A DNA stretch of 50,037 nucleotides from Candidatus Bathycorpusculum sp. (GTDB taxonomy: Archaea; Thermoproteota; Bathyarchaeia; Bathyarchaeales; Bathycorpusculaceae), in NCBI GenBank assembly GCA_009781395.1, contig WQYG01000004.1, positions 1 to 50,037 on the forward strand. Direction: 5' to 3'. Made by a program: the position numbers and the translations under genes. The notes beneath the pieces were generated by a model that was not told where the DNA came from, did no database searches, and worked only from the letters and a program-made list of their open reading frames with translations. Below are positions 8,935 to 17,859 of the stretch, piece after piece (positions within the stretch are counted from its first letter, which is position 1; every line of letters begins with the position of its first letter).

Positions 8935-10161
8935 TTATCTGATTATTTTTCGTTCTGTTCTTTTTTGCCTCTTTTTAAAATAGAAAACTAAACCTATGGC
9001 AACACTACTTACAACTATAACGATAATGCCGATAATTAGCACTAACCTAACAATTAACACTATGACAATTAGATTCATAGCACTTATAATGTTGCTCCTT
9101 GAGAGAGAGTCAAACATATCCGAGGATAAAGCACCATAGTAACCCATTGGTACATATTGTTCATTTACCGCTAAAACTTCAGCTTCAGTGTTAGATTTAG
9201 TGTACTTGTAACTGGTTCCTCCAATTACATATAAAATATCATCAACAATGGCAACGCCAAAATTTTCTCGAAATATTGGTGTTCCCTTGTTAGATACCTG
9301 TGTACCATTAGAATCATAACTCCAATTAGTTAGATACGTTGTGCCGTATTGTCTTCCTAAAACATATATTCTTTGAGGCGCATAAACACCTGTTGTTGTC
9401 TGAGTTGCAAAAACGCTGTTAAATATAAGTATTAGCGGAGATTCTTTTCTTATTTCAGTCCACTCATTAGTTGCAGGATCATAAATCTCAGAAGTGAGAT
9501 ATAAACTAGTAAATACTATCTTATTATCCACCACAACGGGTGCATAATAATGCAAAGTGGTATTAGGCATATGCGTTTTTGCAGTCCATGAATCAGTAAC
9601 TGGATTATACATAAACACGGGGCTGCCAGAGTTCACGGGACTACCAGGGTAACTTGTAAAAACATAAATTTTTCCATCTACTACACACGCTGTCAAACCC
9701 GCTTCAGCAAAAGGCAGAGCAGCTTTAGTGCTCCAACTGTTACTGTTTGGATTATACACCTCAACAACATCATATGTAATCCATCTACTTCCATCAACAA
9801 TATAGCCTCCTATACAGTAAATTTTACCTTGATATTCCGCAATAGCAAAATTATGCCTCGCCGTAGGCATAGGCTCCAAAGTAACCCATGTGTCAGTCTT
9901 TGGATCATACCGCTCATTAGTCCCAACAAAATCTGTAGGCCGCAAAAAATCATCAAATGTCCTATGACCCCCAATAGCATAAATTTTCCCCTCAACAGCA
10001 ATAACTCCCATACCTGAACGCGCCTGATTCATTGAAGCTTTAGTACTCCAAGAATTCTCAACGTAATCCGATGCCCAAACAGAACTAAATCCAGCTACAA
10101 ACGATCCACAAATAAAAAACAAAATTAACATGAAAGCAAACGCTTTATTCAATGATAACAC
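8935..10161 (-). CDS. Kelch-repeat surface protein with signal peptide and C-terminal membrane anchor
   Basis: This 408-residue protein starts with a signal peptide or anchor (about residues 8-30, AFMLILFFICGSFVAGFSSV) and ends with a membrane helix near 360-392 followed by KKRQKRTERK. Between them are about six kelch blades with motifs such as GKIYAIGGHR, GKIYCIGGY, GKIYVF and DDILYVIGGTSY, each paired with a WxTKxxMP-type strand. This predicts an extracellular beta-propeller tethered to the cytoplasmic membrane. Kelch propellers bind proteins or sugars; the ligand is unknown. It stands alone between the convergent feoB and a divergent rightward region. Confidence 0.85.
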   Translation of the reverse strand: MLSLNKAFAFMLILFFICGSFVAGFSSVWASDYVENSWSTKASMNQARSGMGVIAVEGKIYAIGGHRTFDDFLRPTDFVGTNERYDPKTDTWVTLEPMPTARHNFAIAEYQGKIYCIGGYIVDGSRWITYDVVEVYNPNSNSWSTKAALPFAEAGLTACVVDGKIYVFTSYPGSPVNSGSPVFMYNPVTDSWTAKTHMPNTTLHYYAPVVVDNKIVFTSLYLTSEIYDPATNEWTEIRKESPLILIFNSVFATQTTTGVYAPQRIYVLGRQYGTTYLTNWSYDSNGTQVSNKGTPIFRENFGVAIVDDILYVIGGTSYKYTKSNTEAEVLAVNEQYVPMGYYGALSSDMFDSLSRSNIISAMNLIVIVLIVRLVLIIGIIVIVVSSVAIGLVFYFKKRQKRTERKIIR

Positions 10162-10300
10162 CTAATACTTTATTACTTTTTTTACGTATAAATCTTTTGA
10201 AAGCTGTATGTAATTGTGTTATTTTGCTTCCAATAATTCTTGCAATTATGTCCTTTATGTATTTTACTTTTTAGTGTGTACGCTCTTTTTTGTTGTGTTA

Positions 10301-10921
10301 TTATTCTTCTTGTTTTGGGTTTTTAGGGATAGCCCAGTGGTCAATAGTTGTGCCTTTTACCCATTTGCCGCCTATGCTTTTTACGGTGTCGTTGATGTCT
10401 TCCCATTCGGTTTTTAGGAACTGTGTTGGTTTAACAATGACGTAGTCTCCTGATGAGGTGAATTTGAGTACTTTGCGTTGTTCTTTGGTGAATTCTTCTT
10501 CAAAGCCACATGTGTCTTGGTTTGTTTCAGGTTTGGCGCCTAGCGTTTTGACTCCTGTGCCTATGTTGGTGGATGCAGAAGGTTGATTTGGTGTTGTTAA
10601 TGTTTGGATTAGTGATTTTTGTTGTATTGATGTTGTTTGGGTAGTTGGGGGGTTTTTTGGAGTTGTATCTGTTACTGTGGGTGTTGGTGTTATGGGTGTT
10701 TGTGGTTGAGGTGATGTTTCGTAGGTCAGTTCTGGGGTTGGTGTGCCTTCTGGTATGTCTTTGAAGGTGTCGCTTCTGATTATGGTGGTTACTTGTTTGG
10801 TGAATGCGTCGTATTTTATGTCAATTAGTTCCATGTCTTGGGGGTAGTTATGTTGGGTTGGTTTGTCTTGGAGTGCTCGTATTAGTTCTTCTGGTGTGAG
10901 TTTTAGTATTTTGTATTTCAA
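10301..10921 (-). CDS. Hypothetical protein with Pro/Thr-rich linker and conserved-looking C-terminal domain
   Basis: I do not recognise this 206-residue protein. Residues 1-65 form one small domain (starting MKYKILKLTPEELIRALQDK). Residues about 65-135 are a disordered linker rich in Pro, Thr and Gln. Residues about 140-200 look folded, with FTSSGDYVIVKPTQFLK and then GGKWVKGTTIDHWAIP, which reads like a small alpha/beta nucleic-acid or ligand-binding unit. No membrane segment or metal site is visible. It follows the 156-residue ORF on the same strand after 48 nt and may be the distal gene of the cdc6-moa run. Confidence 0.65.
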   Translation of the reverse strand: MKYKILKLTPEELIRALQDKPTQHNYPQDMELIDIKYDAFTKQVTTIIRSDTFKDIPEGTPTPELTYETSPQPQTPITPTPTVTDTTPKNPPTTQTTSIQQKSLIQTLTTPNQPSASTNIGTGVKTLGAKPETNQDTCGFEEEFTKEQRKVLKFTSSGDYVIVKPTQFLKTEWEDINDTVKSIGGKWVKGTTIDHWAIPKNPKQEE

Positions 10922-10969
10922 TGGGTTTTCCTCTTTGTGTTTTTGTTGTTGTGGTTTAGTGGTTGTTTT

Positions 10970-11440
10970 TTATTTTGTTTTTGGTTTGTAGTTTGTGCCT
11001 GTTACTTTGCATTCTTCGCATTCTTTGTTTAGGTATGTTCCGCGGGAGAATACGCAGTTTATGCATGGTCCAATTTCTCCGTCTAGGTCTAGCATAAAGA
11101 TGTCTTCTATGTGTTTTCCTTCTTCTTTGGTTGTGGTGATAGTTTCGCGTATGAAGCATAGATCTAATTGTTTTTCAAATTCTACGATGTCTTCGTCGCT
11201 GTCTGCTTCTATTTCATCAATTTCTAAAAAGTATGTTTGTGTTGTTGGGTGATTGTTGTATACTATTTGTAATGTGTCGTATTTGTTAATTAGTTCTGTT
11301 AATTTTTGTGGGTCTAATGAGTCTATGTTGTAGTAGTGGCCCTGTCCGAATTCGATGTAGAATTCGTCTGGAAATTTGCATTCGTGTGTTACGGTTTTTC
11401 CGCGGTAGAATGGTTGAAGTGTTGGTGGTAGTTTTTTCAT
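10970..11440 (-). CDS. Hypothetical acidic protein with C-terminal four-Cys motif
   Basis: This 156-residue protein is unrecognised. The body is acidic (YFLEIDEIEADSDEDIVEFE). The C-terminal part has CINC and, 13 residues on, CEEC, a spacing that fits a zinc ribbon or an Fe-S site. There is no membrane segment. It lies 47 nt downstream of moaA and 48 nt upstream of the 206-residue ORF, all on one strand, so it may be transcribed with the moa genes. A link to molybdenum cofactor is only positional. Confidence 0.6.
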   Translation of the reverse strand: MKKLPPTLQPFYRGKTVTHECKFPDEFYIEFGQGHYYNIDSLDPQKLTELINKYDTLQIVYNNHPTTQTYFLEIDEIEADSDEDIVEFEKQLDLCFIRETITTTKEEGKHIEDIFMLDLDGEIGPCINCVFSRGTYLNKECEECKVTGTNYKPKTK

Positions 11441-11487
11441 TGTGTTTCACTTTAGTTTATGTTTTTGTCTTGTTTATGGGGTTATCT

Positions 11488-12435
11488 CTAGGTGTTGGTG
11501 TTTTTGTTGTAGGGTTCTCGTTGTTGGTTGGCTTGTTTGAATAATTGTTTGAGTTTTTCGTTGTCGGCTCCTTGTCGTATGGGTGTTAGTATGTCTGTTA
11601 ATTGGTTGTTTTGCATAAGGCAGGGTTTGAGTTTTCCGTTGCTTGTGATGCGTAGTCTTGTACAGTGCATGCAAAAGTCTGTGTTTTCAATTGGATGAAC
11701 TACTTCTATGGTTGTTGTGTTTGGCAGGTGATAGATTAGGCGGTTGTGCATGAAGTGTCGTTGTTTGATGTTTAGGGCTTTTTGGCGTAACATTTCTTTT
11801 TGTTCGTCTAAGCTATGATGATATTGTTTGTAGTATGTGTCATTGATGTTTACGGGGTCAAGCTCTATAAGTTGCAAAATTACTCGCGTTTTTTCTGCGT
11901 AGGCAATCATGTCTGAGCTGTCTTGTTCGTTGATGCCTTTGAGTATAACCATGTTTAATTTAACAGGGTTAAAGCCTGCTTTAACGGCCGCTTCTATGCC
12001 CGCTAAGGCTTTGTCAAGGGTGCCTGATGTAAGTTTATGATAAATTTCCGAGTTAAGGGTGGCTAAACTTATGTTTATTCTATTTAGTCCTGCAGTATGT
12101 AGTTCTTTAGCTATGTCTGATAGCATGGAGCCATTAGTTGTCAATGACAAGTCCTTTAAACCTGCAATGTCTGCAATGCCTGATACTATTTGGCAGAGAT
12201 CTTTTCGCATTAGAGGCTCTCCGCCTGTAAGCTTTACCCGTGTAACTCCTAAGTCAACTGCTACTTTTGCTATGCGCACAATTTCTTCAACAGTCATTTC
12301 TACATTGTTTGACTGTTCAGCTTCTCCTTCTCTGTGGCAGTATGTACAGTTGTAATTGCATTGTTGCGTAACAGATATTCTCAAGTTAAGCAACGGTCTA
12401 CCAAACGTATCGTGTAATACTGATAATGGTTTCAT
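11488..12435 (-). CDS. moaA: GTP 3',8-cyclase MoaA
   Basis: This radical-SAM enzyme converts GTP to 3',8-cyclo-GTP in the first step of molybdopterin synthesis. The N-terminal motif CNYNCTYCHREGE supplies the CX3CX2C [4Fe-4S] cluster, and TGGEPLMRKD is the SAM-binding GGEP region. The C-terminal cluster that binds GTP is also present: CMHCTRLRITSNGKLKPC matches CX2CX13C. At 315 residues the length is normal. Its ATG overlaps the moaB stop by 4 nt (12432-12435), giving translational coupling. It is the third moa gene after moaC and moaB. Confidence 0.95.
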   Translation of the reverse strand: MKPLSVLHDTFGRPLLNLRISVTQQCNYNCTYCHREGEAEQSNNVEMTVEEIVRIAKVAVDLGVTRVKLTGGEPLMRKDLCQIVSGIADIAGLKDLSLTTNGSMLSDIAKELHTAGLNRINISLATLNSEIYHKLTSGTLDKALAGIEAAVKAGFNPVKLNMVILKGINEQDSSDMIAYAEKTRVILQLIELDPVNINDTYYKQYHHSLDEQKEMLRQKALNIKQRHFMHNRLIYHLPNTTTIEVVHPIENTDFCMHCTRLRITSNGKLKPCLMQNNQLTDILTPIRQGADNEKLKQLFKQANQQREPYNKNTNT

Positions 12436-12971
12436 TGATGTTCACGTGCATGTTTGATGATGTGAGGTGCCTCGGGTAAAATAAGTTTTTCAACCGCTGT
12501 TTTTACTGCATTAGGTGATCCTGGAATACAAAAAAAAGCTTTACCTGCCGCAACTCCTGCAATTGCACAAGACAACACCGCCGCAGAGCCTATGTCATTA
12601 AAACTAATTTGTCTGAAAAATTCGCCAAACCCCGGTAATGTCTTCTCTAAAAGAGGTGAAACGGTTTCAATAGTTACATCCGCAGGTGCAATACCTGTGC
12701 CACCTGAAAAAATAACCACATCCAAATCACCTATGGCTAAACTATCTCTAAACGCTTTAGTAATCATTGCTTTATCGTCTAAAAGAATCTCTTTATACAT
12801 TACAACATGACCTGCGGTTTGAATTAGTTCTTGAATGATATCTCCCCCCAAATCTAATAGCGGCTCATTTTTTTCCATTTGACGATAGTATCTAGAAGTG
12901 CTGCAAATATAAATTGCAAAACAAAGTTTCTTCTGAGCCTGCTCTTTATGATGGTTTGAGATTTCACTCAT
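12432..12971 (-). CDS. moaB: Molybdopterin adenylyltransferase-type protein MoaB/MogA
   Basis: MoaB/MogA proteins bind molybdopterin and adenylate it before metal insertion. The 179-residue product from ATG at 12971 has the signature FSGGTGIAPADVTIE and the later FCIPGSPNAVKTAVEKLI. An upstream extension of the frame to 13043 overlaps moaC and has no family match; ATG 12971 leaves a 7-nt gap to moaC and places MSEISNHHKEQ at the N-terminus, as expected for the family. The stop overlaps the moaA start by 4 nt. Confidence 0.92.
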   Translation of the reverse strand: MSEISNHHKEQAQKKLCFAIYICSTSRYYRQMEKNEPLLDLGGDIIQELIQTAGHVVMYKEILLDDKAMITKAFRDSLAIGDLDVVIFSGGTGIAPADVTIETVSPLLEKTLPGFGEFFRQISFNDIGSAAVLSCAIAGVAAGKAFFCIPGSPNAVKTAVEKLILPEAPHIIKHAREHQ

Positions 12972-12978
12972 GTTGCAA

Positions 12979-13416
12979 TCAGACCTGCTTATATTTGCGT
13001 ATGACCTGTATATTTTGAATTGATGTTGTAGGATATTGTCCATCGTTATCCTTTTCGTATTGTTTAGTCATATCCCAAATTGTCAACAAAGCAATGGACA
13101 CTGCTGACAAGGCTTCCATTTCTACACCCGTCTGTGCACGAGTTTTAACAGTTACAAAAACTTTAATGGCTGTTTCATTTAACACTTTAGAGCAAACTTC
13201 TACATTGGTCAACGGTAAGGGATGACAGAGAGGGATTAATTCACTGGTTTTTTTAGCAGCCAAAATGGCTGCAATTTTAGCCGTGTAGAGGGGATCACCT
13301 TTAACAGTTTTTCCTTCTATAATCCTATTTATGGTTTCAGGTTTCAGATGAATGACCCCTGACGCTGTTGCTTCTCTTAAAACTTCATCTTTTCCCGAAA
13401 CATCAATCATAACCAT
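12979..13416 (-). CDS. moaC: Cyclic pyranopterin monophosphate synthase MoaC
   Basis: It converts 3',8-cyclo-GTP to cyclic pyranopterin monophosphate, working directly after MoaA. The 145-residue protein has the hallmark segments IPLCHPLPL, TGVEMEALSAVSIALLTIWD and MTKQYEKD, with the conserved catalytic-region His and Asp residues. Its length is typical, although short of the 160-residue bacterial average. It is 10 nt downstream of the winged-helix gene and 7 nt upstream of moaB, so the order moaC-moaB-moaA forms a compact unit. Confidence 0.95.
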   Translation of the reverse strand: MVMIDVSGKDEVLREATASGVIHLKPETINRIIEGKTVKGDPLYTAKIAAILAAKKTSELIPLCHPLPLTNVEVCSKVLNETAIKVFVTVKTRAQTGVEMEALSAVSIALLTIWDMTKQYEKDNDGQYPTTSIQNIQVIRKYKQV

Positions 13417-13426
13417 ACTCTTATCC

Positions 13427-13708
13427 TCACAATTGTTTGGTTTGTTCCCATACTTGTATTAATTTTCGTATAACTCTTGCTTTTTCTGAAGCTTCATTAA
13501 AACTATACAGCCTAACTCTGCCATACAAATACTGCTTTAAAATTCCCTCAGACTCCAAAACCCGTAAATGCTCATCAGTGGTGGCAAAATTTATTTTTAT
13601 ACGACGCGCAATATCTGAAACATTTAACTGCCCTAAAGTATTGAGCAATTTTAGAATTTTCATACGGGGCTTGGACGAAAAAACTTCCTCAAACTCCATT
13701 AGATTCAC
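13427..13708 (-). CDS. ArsR-like winged-helix transcriptional regulator
   Basis: The 93-residue protein is a single winged helix. RMKILKLLNTLGQLNVSDIA covers helices 1-3, KINFATTDEHLRVLESEGIL is the recognition helix and the turn to the wing, and YGRVRLYSFNEASEK is the wing and C-terminal strand. The frame can start at GTG 13708, overlapping the cdc6 stop by 4 nt, or at ATG 13699, which has GGTGA 5 nt upstream; the product differs by three residues. Its position between cdc6 and moaC suggests it may regulate the run. No metal-binding Cys cluster is visible, so the signal it senses is unknown. Confidence 0.85.
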   Translation of the reverse strand: MNLMEFEEVFSSKPRMKILKLLNTLGQLNVSDIARRIKINFATTDEHLRVLESEGILKQYLYGRVRLYSFNEASEKARVIRKLIQVWEQTKQL

Positions 13709-14889
13709 CGGTGCTCCATTTTAAGCAGTATGTACAATTCACGCTCTAACTCTCCTGCCGGAATAGTTGGTAAAGAAATCATAGTTGAACGCCCCCGTGA
13801 AGTAACAGAGCCCACTTCAGTTTTTACAAGACCCATCTGAGTAAAACGTTGCAAATATTTCCATAATTGCGTGTGACTATACGATTTTTCTTCATATTCC
13901 TCACAAATAACAGTGTAAGCTTCTTCAACCTCTGTTAAAGTAGCAAAAGCATCCTTATTCTCTTTAAAGTGACGCGCAACTGCAAGAAGCAACATTTTCT
14001 CATGCAAACCTAACCCATTGAGTTCACTACGTTTAACTGTAGGTATAATAGTCGAAACTGCTTGCCGAACACATTCAGGCTCAACACATTCTGCATCTTG
14101 AGCATCCGCATATTTACCTGAACGCCATAGCAACTCTATACCAAAACGAGCATTTCCCGTCTCAGCAGAGGATAACTCAGCAATTAAACACACAACATCC
14201 TCTGAAACAGTAGCTATTTCAAACGCTAACTTTACACGATCATCTAGAATGTCTCTTAAGGATTCTTTACCATACCGTTCCAAATTAACAATGTTACGTT
14301 GAAGAGTGCTCTGAGAACTATCATCTAAAACTCTAAACGACAAAAGATTCCGCTGTATGAAAATAAAAGAAACCCGCTGCGGTTTACCCTGATGCATCTC
14401 ATGCAGCCTTGTAAGCTCATAAACAGCATCTGAACCTTCTTTCTCAATTAAACTGTCAAACTCGTCAAGAGCTAAAATTACAAACACCTGCTCCTCCTCA
14501 AGCACCTGCAAAAACACTTGAAGAATCTCACCTGCAGAATAACCTCGAGAGGGAAAATTAGACCGAAAAACCGTTACCGCTTGATGCAAAACATGCGCCA
14601 AATTACCCCGATACTCACGACAGTTAACATGAATATACCGAAACTTGATACCTTTTTTACCCACTTCAATGCTGATGTTTTTACCAAACGTTTGACAAAG
14701 CACAGTTTTCCCTGTACCCACTTCACCTGTTACAATAACCCGCTGTGACATACGATCAGGACAACGAGTAAGAAAACTGAAAAACTCCATCAAAAGCCGA
14801 CTTTCACGATCTCTATGAAACATACGTGCTGGAAGATAATTTATGTCAAGTTTTGATTCGTCTCTAAATACACTTTGATGAGTCATCAC
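13705..14889 (-). CDS. cdc6: Orc1/Cdc6 replication initiator ATPase
   Basis: Archaeal Orc1/Cdc6 binds origins and helps load MCM helicase. The 394-residue protein has an AAA+ domain with Walker A GEVGTGKT (about residues 52-59) and Walker B ILALDEFD, plus a sensor-1-like strand RVSFIFIQRNL. The C-terminal winged helix (residues about 300-394) includes SHTQLWKYLQRFTQMGLVKTEV. The frame opens with GTG at 14889, directly followed by ATG 14886; AGGAG lies 11 nt upstream of the GTG. It heads a leftward run with the winged-helix gene and moaCBA, overlapping the former by 4 nt. The 190 bp upstream are A/T rich, but I see no convincing origin-recognition boxes. Confidence 0.92.
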   Translation of the reverse strand: MMTHQSVFRDESKLDINYLPARMFHRDRESRLLMEFFSFLTRCPDRMSQRVIVTGEVGTGKTVLCQTFGKNISIEVGKKGIKFRYIHVNCREYRGNLAHVLHQAVTVFRSNFPSRGYSAGEILQVFLQVLEEEQVFVILALDEFDSLIEKEGSDAVYELTRLHEMHQGKPQRVSFIFIQRNLLSFRVLDDSSQSTLQRNIVNLERYGKESLRDILDDRVKLAFEIATVSEDVVCLIAELSSAETGNARFGIELLWRSGKYADAQDAECVEPECVRQAVSTIIPTVKRSELNGLGLHEKMLLLAVARHFKENKDAFATLTEVEEAYTVICEEYEEKSYSHTQLWKYLQRFTQMGLVKTEVGSVTSRGRSTMISLPTIPAGELERELYILLKMEHR

Positions 14890-15082
14890 TTCACACGCTG
14901 CTCCTATCGTTATAAATTATTAATAGTAATAGTCTAGTCAATTACCCTAATAAATCAATAGTTTATCAACTGTTGACTGATTTTTACGTGTTGCTTTATG
15001 ATTTTCTTATTGTGGTTCAGAAAGGTTTTTCCCCTTAGTAGGCTAATACTGAAATTTAAGGTAGGAATGCACGATAGCCGAA

Positions 15083-15967
15083 GTGAGTACTAAATCTGAG
15101 AAATCCGTAATTGCTGTTGGGCTTATTCAAACGGCTGTTTCAGAAGATATGGCTGCTAATTTGAAAAAAACCCTGATAAAAATTGAGGAAGCCGCCAAGA
15201 AAGGTGCACAAATTATCTGTTTACAAGAACTTTATCACACTCGTTACTTTCCTCAAGAAGAACAACAAAATGGTGCTCAAAAGTATGCTGAAACAATCCC
15301 CGGTAAATCTACCCTGGCATTTTCTGAGTTAGCAAAAAAGTATAAACTTGTCATAATTGTTCCCCTATTTGAGCAAGCATCAAATGGTAAATTTTACAAT
15401 TCAGCTGTTGTAATTAACGCTGATGGCGTATTGCTTGAGACGTATCATAAAATTCATGTTCCTCAGGATCCTCTGTTTTATGAGCAGAATTATTTTGAGT
15501 TAGGTGATTTGGGTTATAGGGTTTACAATACTGCATATGCAAAAATTGCGGTGCTTATTTGTTATGATCAATGGTTTCCTGAGGCTGCAAGAATTTGTAC
15601 TCTTCAAGGAGCTGAATTGCTGTTTTATCCAACAGCGATTGGTTATATTAAGGATCATACTTCTGCTGACGGAGATTGGCAAGGCGCTTGGCAGACTGTT
15701 CAACGTGGACATGCTATTGTAAATGGGGTGCATGTTGTAGCCGTTAATCGTGTTGGCTGTGAGGACGAGCTTGAGTTTTGGGGTGGAAGTTTTGTTTGTG
15801 ACGCCTTTGGAAGCATTCTTGCCCAAGCAGGCAACAAAGAAGAAACTCTAATAGTTCAAGTTGACCTATCCTTTAACAAACGCATTCAAGATGGATGGGG
15901 TTTTCTTAGAAACAGACGCCCTGATACCTACAAAACCTTAACCGAAAAAAACAATCTTAGCAGTTAA
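15083..15967 (+). CDS. aguB: N-carbamoylputrescine amidase (nitrilase family)
   Basis: It hydrolyses N-carbamoylputrescine to putrescine, CO2 and ammonia. The 294-residue nitrilase-fold protein has the catalytic triad in context: Glu in ICLQELYHTRYFP, Lys in YHKIHVPQDP and Cys in VLICYDQWFPEAAR. The YDQWFPEAAR form is typical of the AguB branch. GTG at 15083 is the first start after an in-frame stop at 15062; there is only a weak GGTAGG box about 18 nt upstream, so a leaderless message is possible. It precedes agmatine deiminase by 19 bp, and the pair make the second and first steps of one pathway. Confidence 0.93.
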   Translation: MSTKSEKSVIAVGLIQTAVSEDMAANLKKTLIKIEEAAKKGAQIICLQELYHTRYFPQEEQQNGAQKYAETIPGKSTLAFSELAKKYKLVIIVPLFEQASNGKFYNSAVVINADGVLLETYHKIHVPQDPLFYEQNYFELGDLGYRVYNTAYAKIAVLICYDQWFPEAARICTLQGAELLFYPTAIGYIKDHTSADGDWQGAWQTVQRGHAIVNGVHVVAVNRVGCEDELEFWGGSFVCDAFGSILAQAGNKEETLIVQVDLSFNKRIQDGWGFLRNRRPDTYKTLTEKNNLSS

Positions 15968-15986
15968 CTATAGGAGAAAAAATGAA

Positions 15987-17102
15987 ATGACTGATAATAA
16001 TGATAGTAATAATGTTGATGTTGATAATATTGCTGGTAATGTTTTTCCTCTTTTAAAGATTCCTGTTGAATTAGGGTATCGTATGCCTGCGGAGTGGGAG
16101 TGGCATGATGCTATTTGGCTTAGTTGGCCTCATGATCCTCTAACTTTTCCTGATTGTGTTGAAAAAGTTGAAGCCACATACGTTCAAATAATTAAAGAAA
16201 TTCATGAAAGCGAAAACGTAAACCTCTTTGTAAAAGATAATGTTATGCAAGAAAAAGTTGTTAACATGTTGCAGACTGTAGGGGTGGATTTTGCTAAACT
16301 TCGTTTCTTCTTGTTTGACTATGCCGATGTCTGGTTCCGCGACTATGGTCCAACCTTTATTATAAATAATAATCAACAAAAATTAGCAATGGTTAACTGG
16401 ATCTTTAACGCCTGGGGCGACAAATATGATGAATTAATCAAAGACAAAGCCATACCTCAAATAATTAACAAAACTCTACAGTTACCCTGTTTTAACCCTC
16501 CCCTTGTTATGGAAGGGGGCTCTTTTGACGTTAACGGTAAAGGCACTCTTCTAACAACTGAGCAATGTCTTCTTAACACCAACCGAAACCCCAACTTTAC
16601 CCGCACCGACATTGAAAACTATTTAAAAACACATCTAGGTATTACCCATTTTATATGGCTTAAAAACGGCATATGTGGCGATGACACCGATGGACACATT
16701 GACGACTTGGCACGATTTGTAAACCCCACAACAATTGTCTGCGCTTACGAAGACAACCCCAACGACCAAAACTATGCTGCACTCAAAGGTAACTATGAAA
16801 TTCTAAAAACTGCAACAGACCAAAACGGCCACCCCCTTAACATTATCAAACTACCCATGCCCGGTAACATGATAGGTGATGAATGCATGCTTCCTGCAAG
16901 CTACACAAACTTTTACATCGGTAACACCAAAGTGCTCATGCCCACCTTTAACCACAAAAATGATGCTGTGGCATTGACAATTTTGCAGAGCCTGTTTCCT
17001 AATCGAAAAATTGTAGGCATCGACTGCTCAGATCTAGTTAACGGGTATGGAACAATCCATTGCATCTCTCAACAACAGCCTAGCATAAAACAAGAGCAGT
17101 AA
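15987..17102 (+). CDS. aguA: Agmatine deiminase
   Basis: It converts agmatine to N-carbamoylputrescine and ammonia. This 371-residue member of the PAD/guanidino-modifying fold has RMPAEWEWHDAIWLSWPHD at the N-terminus, WFRDYGPTF, EGGSFDVNGKGTLLTTEQCL, DDTDGHIDDLARF with the catalytic His, and GYGTIHCISQQQP with the catalytic Cys near the C-terminus. An earlier ATG at 15982 meets a stop at once; ATG 15987 has AGGAG (15972-15976) upstream. Together with aguB it gives the two-step route to putrescine used by plants and many bacteria, instead of agmatinase. Confidence 0.95.
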   Translation: MTDNNDSNNVDVDNIAGNVFPLLKIPVELGYRMPAEWEWHDAIWLSWPHDPLTFPDCVEKVEATYVQIIKEIHESENVNLFVKDNVMQEKVVNMLQTVGVDFAKLRFFLFDYADVWFRDYGPTFIINNNQQKLAMVNWIFNAWGDKYDELIKDKAIPQIINKTLQLPCFNPPLVMEGGSFDVNGKGTLLTTEQCLLNTNRNPNFTRTDIENYLKTHLGITHFIWLKNGICGDDTDGHIDDLARFVNPTTIVCAYEDNPNDQNYAALKGNYEILKTATDQNGHPLNIIKLPMPGNMIGDECMLPASYTNFYIGNTKVLMPTFNHKNDAVALTILQSLFPNRKIVGIDCSDLVNGYGTIHCISQQQPSIKQEQ

Positions 17103-17209
17103 CTCTTCTTTTTAGCTAGCAGTTTAATCTGTTGGCTTTTTAGAGGGTTTGAGATAGATTTTGTGCAACATAATGGCTGTTTTATTATGCCTTGTTTTTT
17201 GGTTTGGTC

Positions 17210-17623
17210 TTATTTGAATTTGTTAAGGGTTTCTTCTAAGGTGTCAAAGTTTTTGATTATGGTGTTGCAGTGAACTTTGATCCATGGGCTAAGCTGTTCC
17301 ATGTCTGAGACAACAATGATTGTTTTGCCTTTACGTTTAGCGTAAAACATTTCCATACAAGCCCCTGCGCTAAGTTTGGGCAAATACACTACCATTATGT
17401 CACATCGGTCTGCGTCATCTAGGTCGCGTTGCACAAAATCATATTTTTTATGAGATGAAGGTTCACATTTTTCTTGGTTTTTGTAGAGGTATTTTTCGCG
17501 TTTCCATGGGTCGATGACTTCAAAGCCGAGTTTTTGACTTATGTTTGTGATAATGTTTCGATAGTGTTCTTGATTGTCCTCCATGCCAAGAATTGGTCCT
17601 GAGATAAACAATTGTTTTTTCAT
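17210..17623 (-). CDS. Nucleoside 2-deoxyribosyltransferase-like protein
   Basis: The 137-residue protein resembles the nucleoside 2-deoxyribosyltransferase family, which moves or hydrolyses the glycosidic bond of deoxynucleosides or nucleotides. MKKQLFISGPILG is the first beta strand and sugar-binding loop, RDLDDADRCDIMVVYLP the middle strand, and SAGACMEMFYAKRKGK carries the expected catalytic Glu. Close relatives such as Rcl hydrolyse dNMPs, so the product could serve nucleotide salvage or house-cleaning. Substrate choice cannot be read from the sequence. It is a single gene convergent with aguA. Confidence 0.8.
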   Translation of the reverse strand: MKKQLFISGPILGMEDNQEHYRNIITNISQKLGFEVIDPWKREKYLYKNQEKCEPSSHKKYDFVQRDLDDADRCDIMVVYLPKLSAGACMEMFYAKRKGKTIIVVSDMEQLSPWIKVHCNTIIKNFDTLEETLNKFK

Positions 17624-17859
17624 GTGTGGGTCTCTGTTGTTGAAATCTGTTGCATGTTTAATTTGTATTACTGTATGTTCGTGGTGAAATGTGGTTTATG
17701 AGGGTGTAGTTTGTGTGTGGTGGAATGTTGTTGTGTTAGGTTTGTGGGTTTTGGGTGTTGTTGTGGTTTGTTGTTTCATGGTTTTGTTGGTGGTTTGTGT
17801 GTTTTTTTCAGAAATCTTTAAAATTCTTTGTTTTGTTGTGTTTGGTTACGTGAAGTTTT

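Noticed and set aside
14890-15082. Replication origin next to cdc6
   Set aside because: The region is A/T rich, but I found no paired origin-recognition-box sequences, so an origin cannot be claimed.
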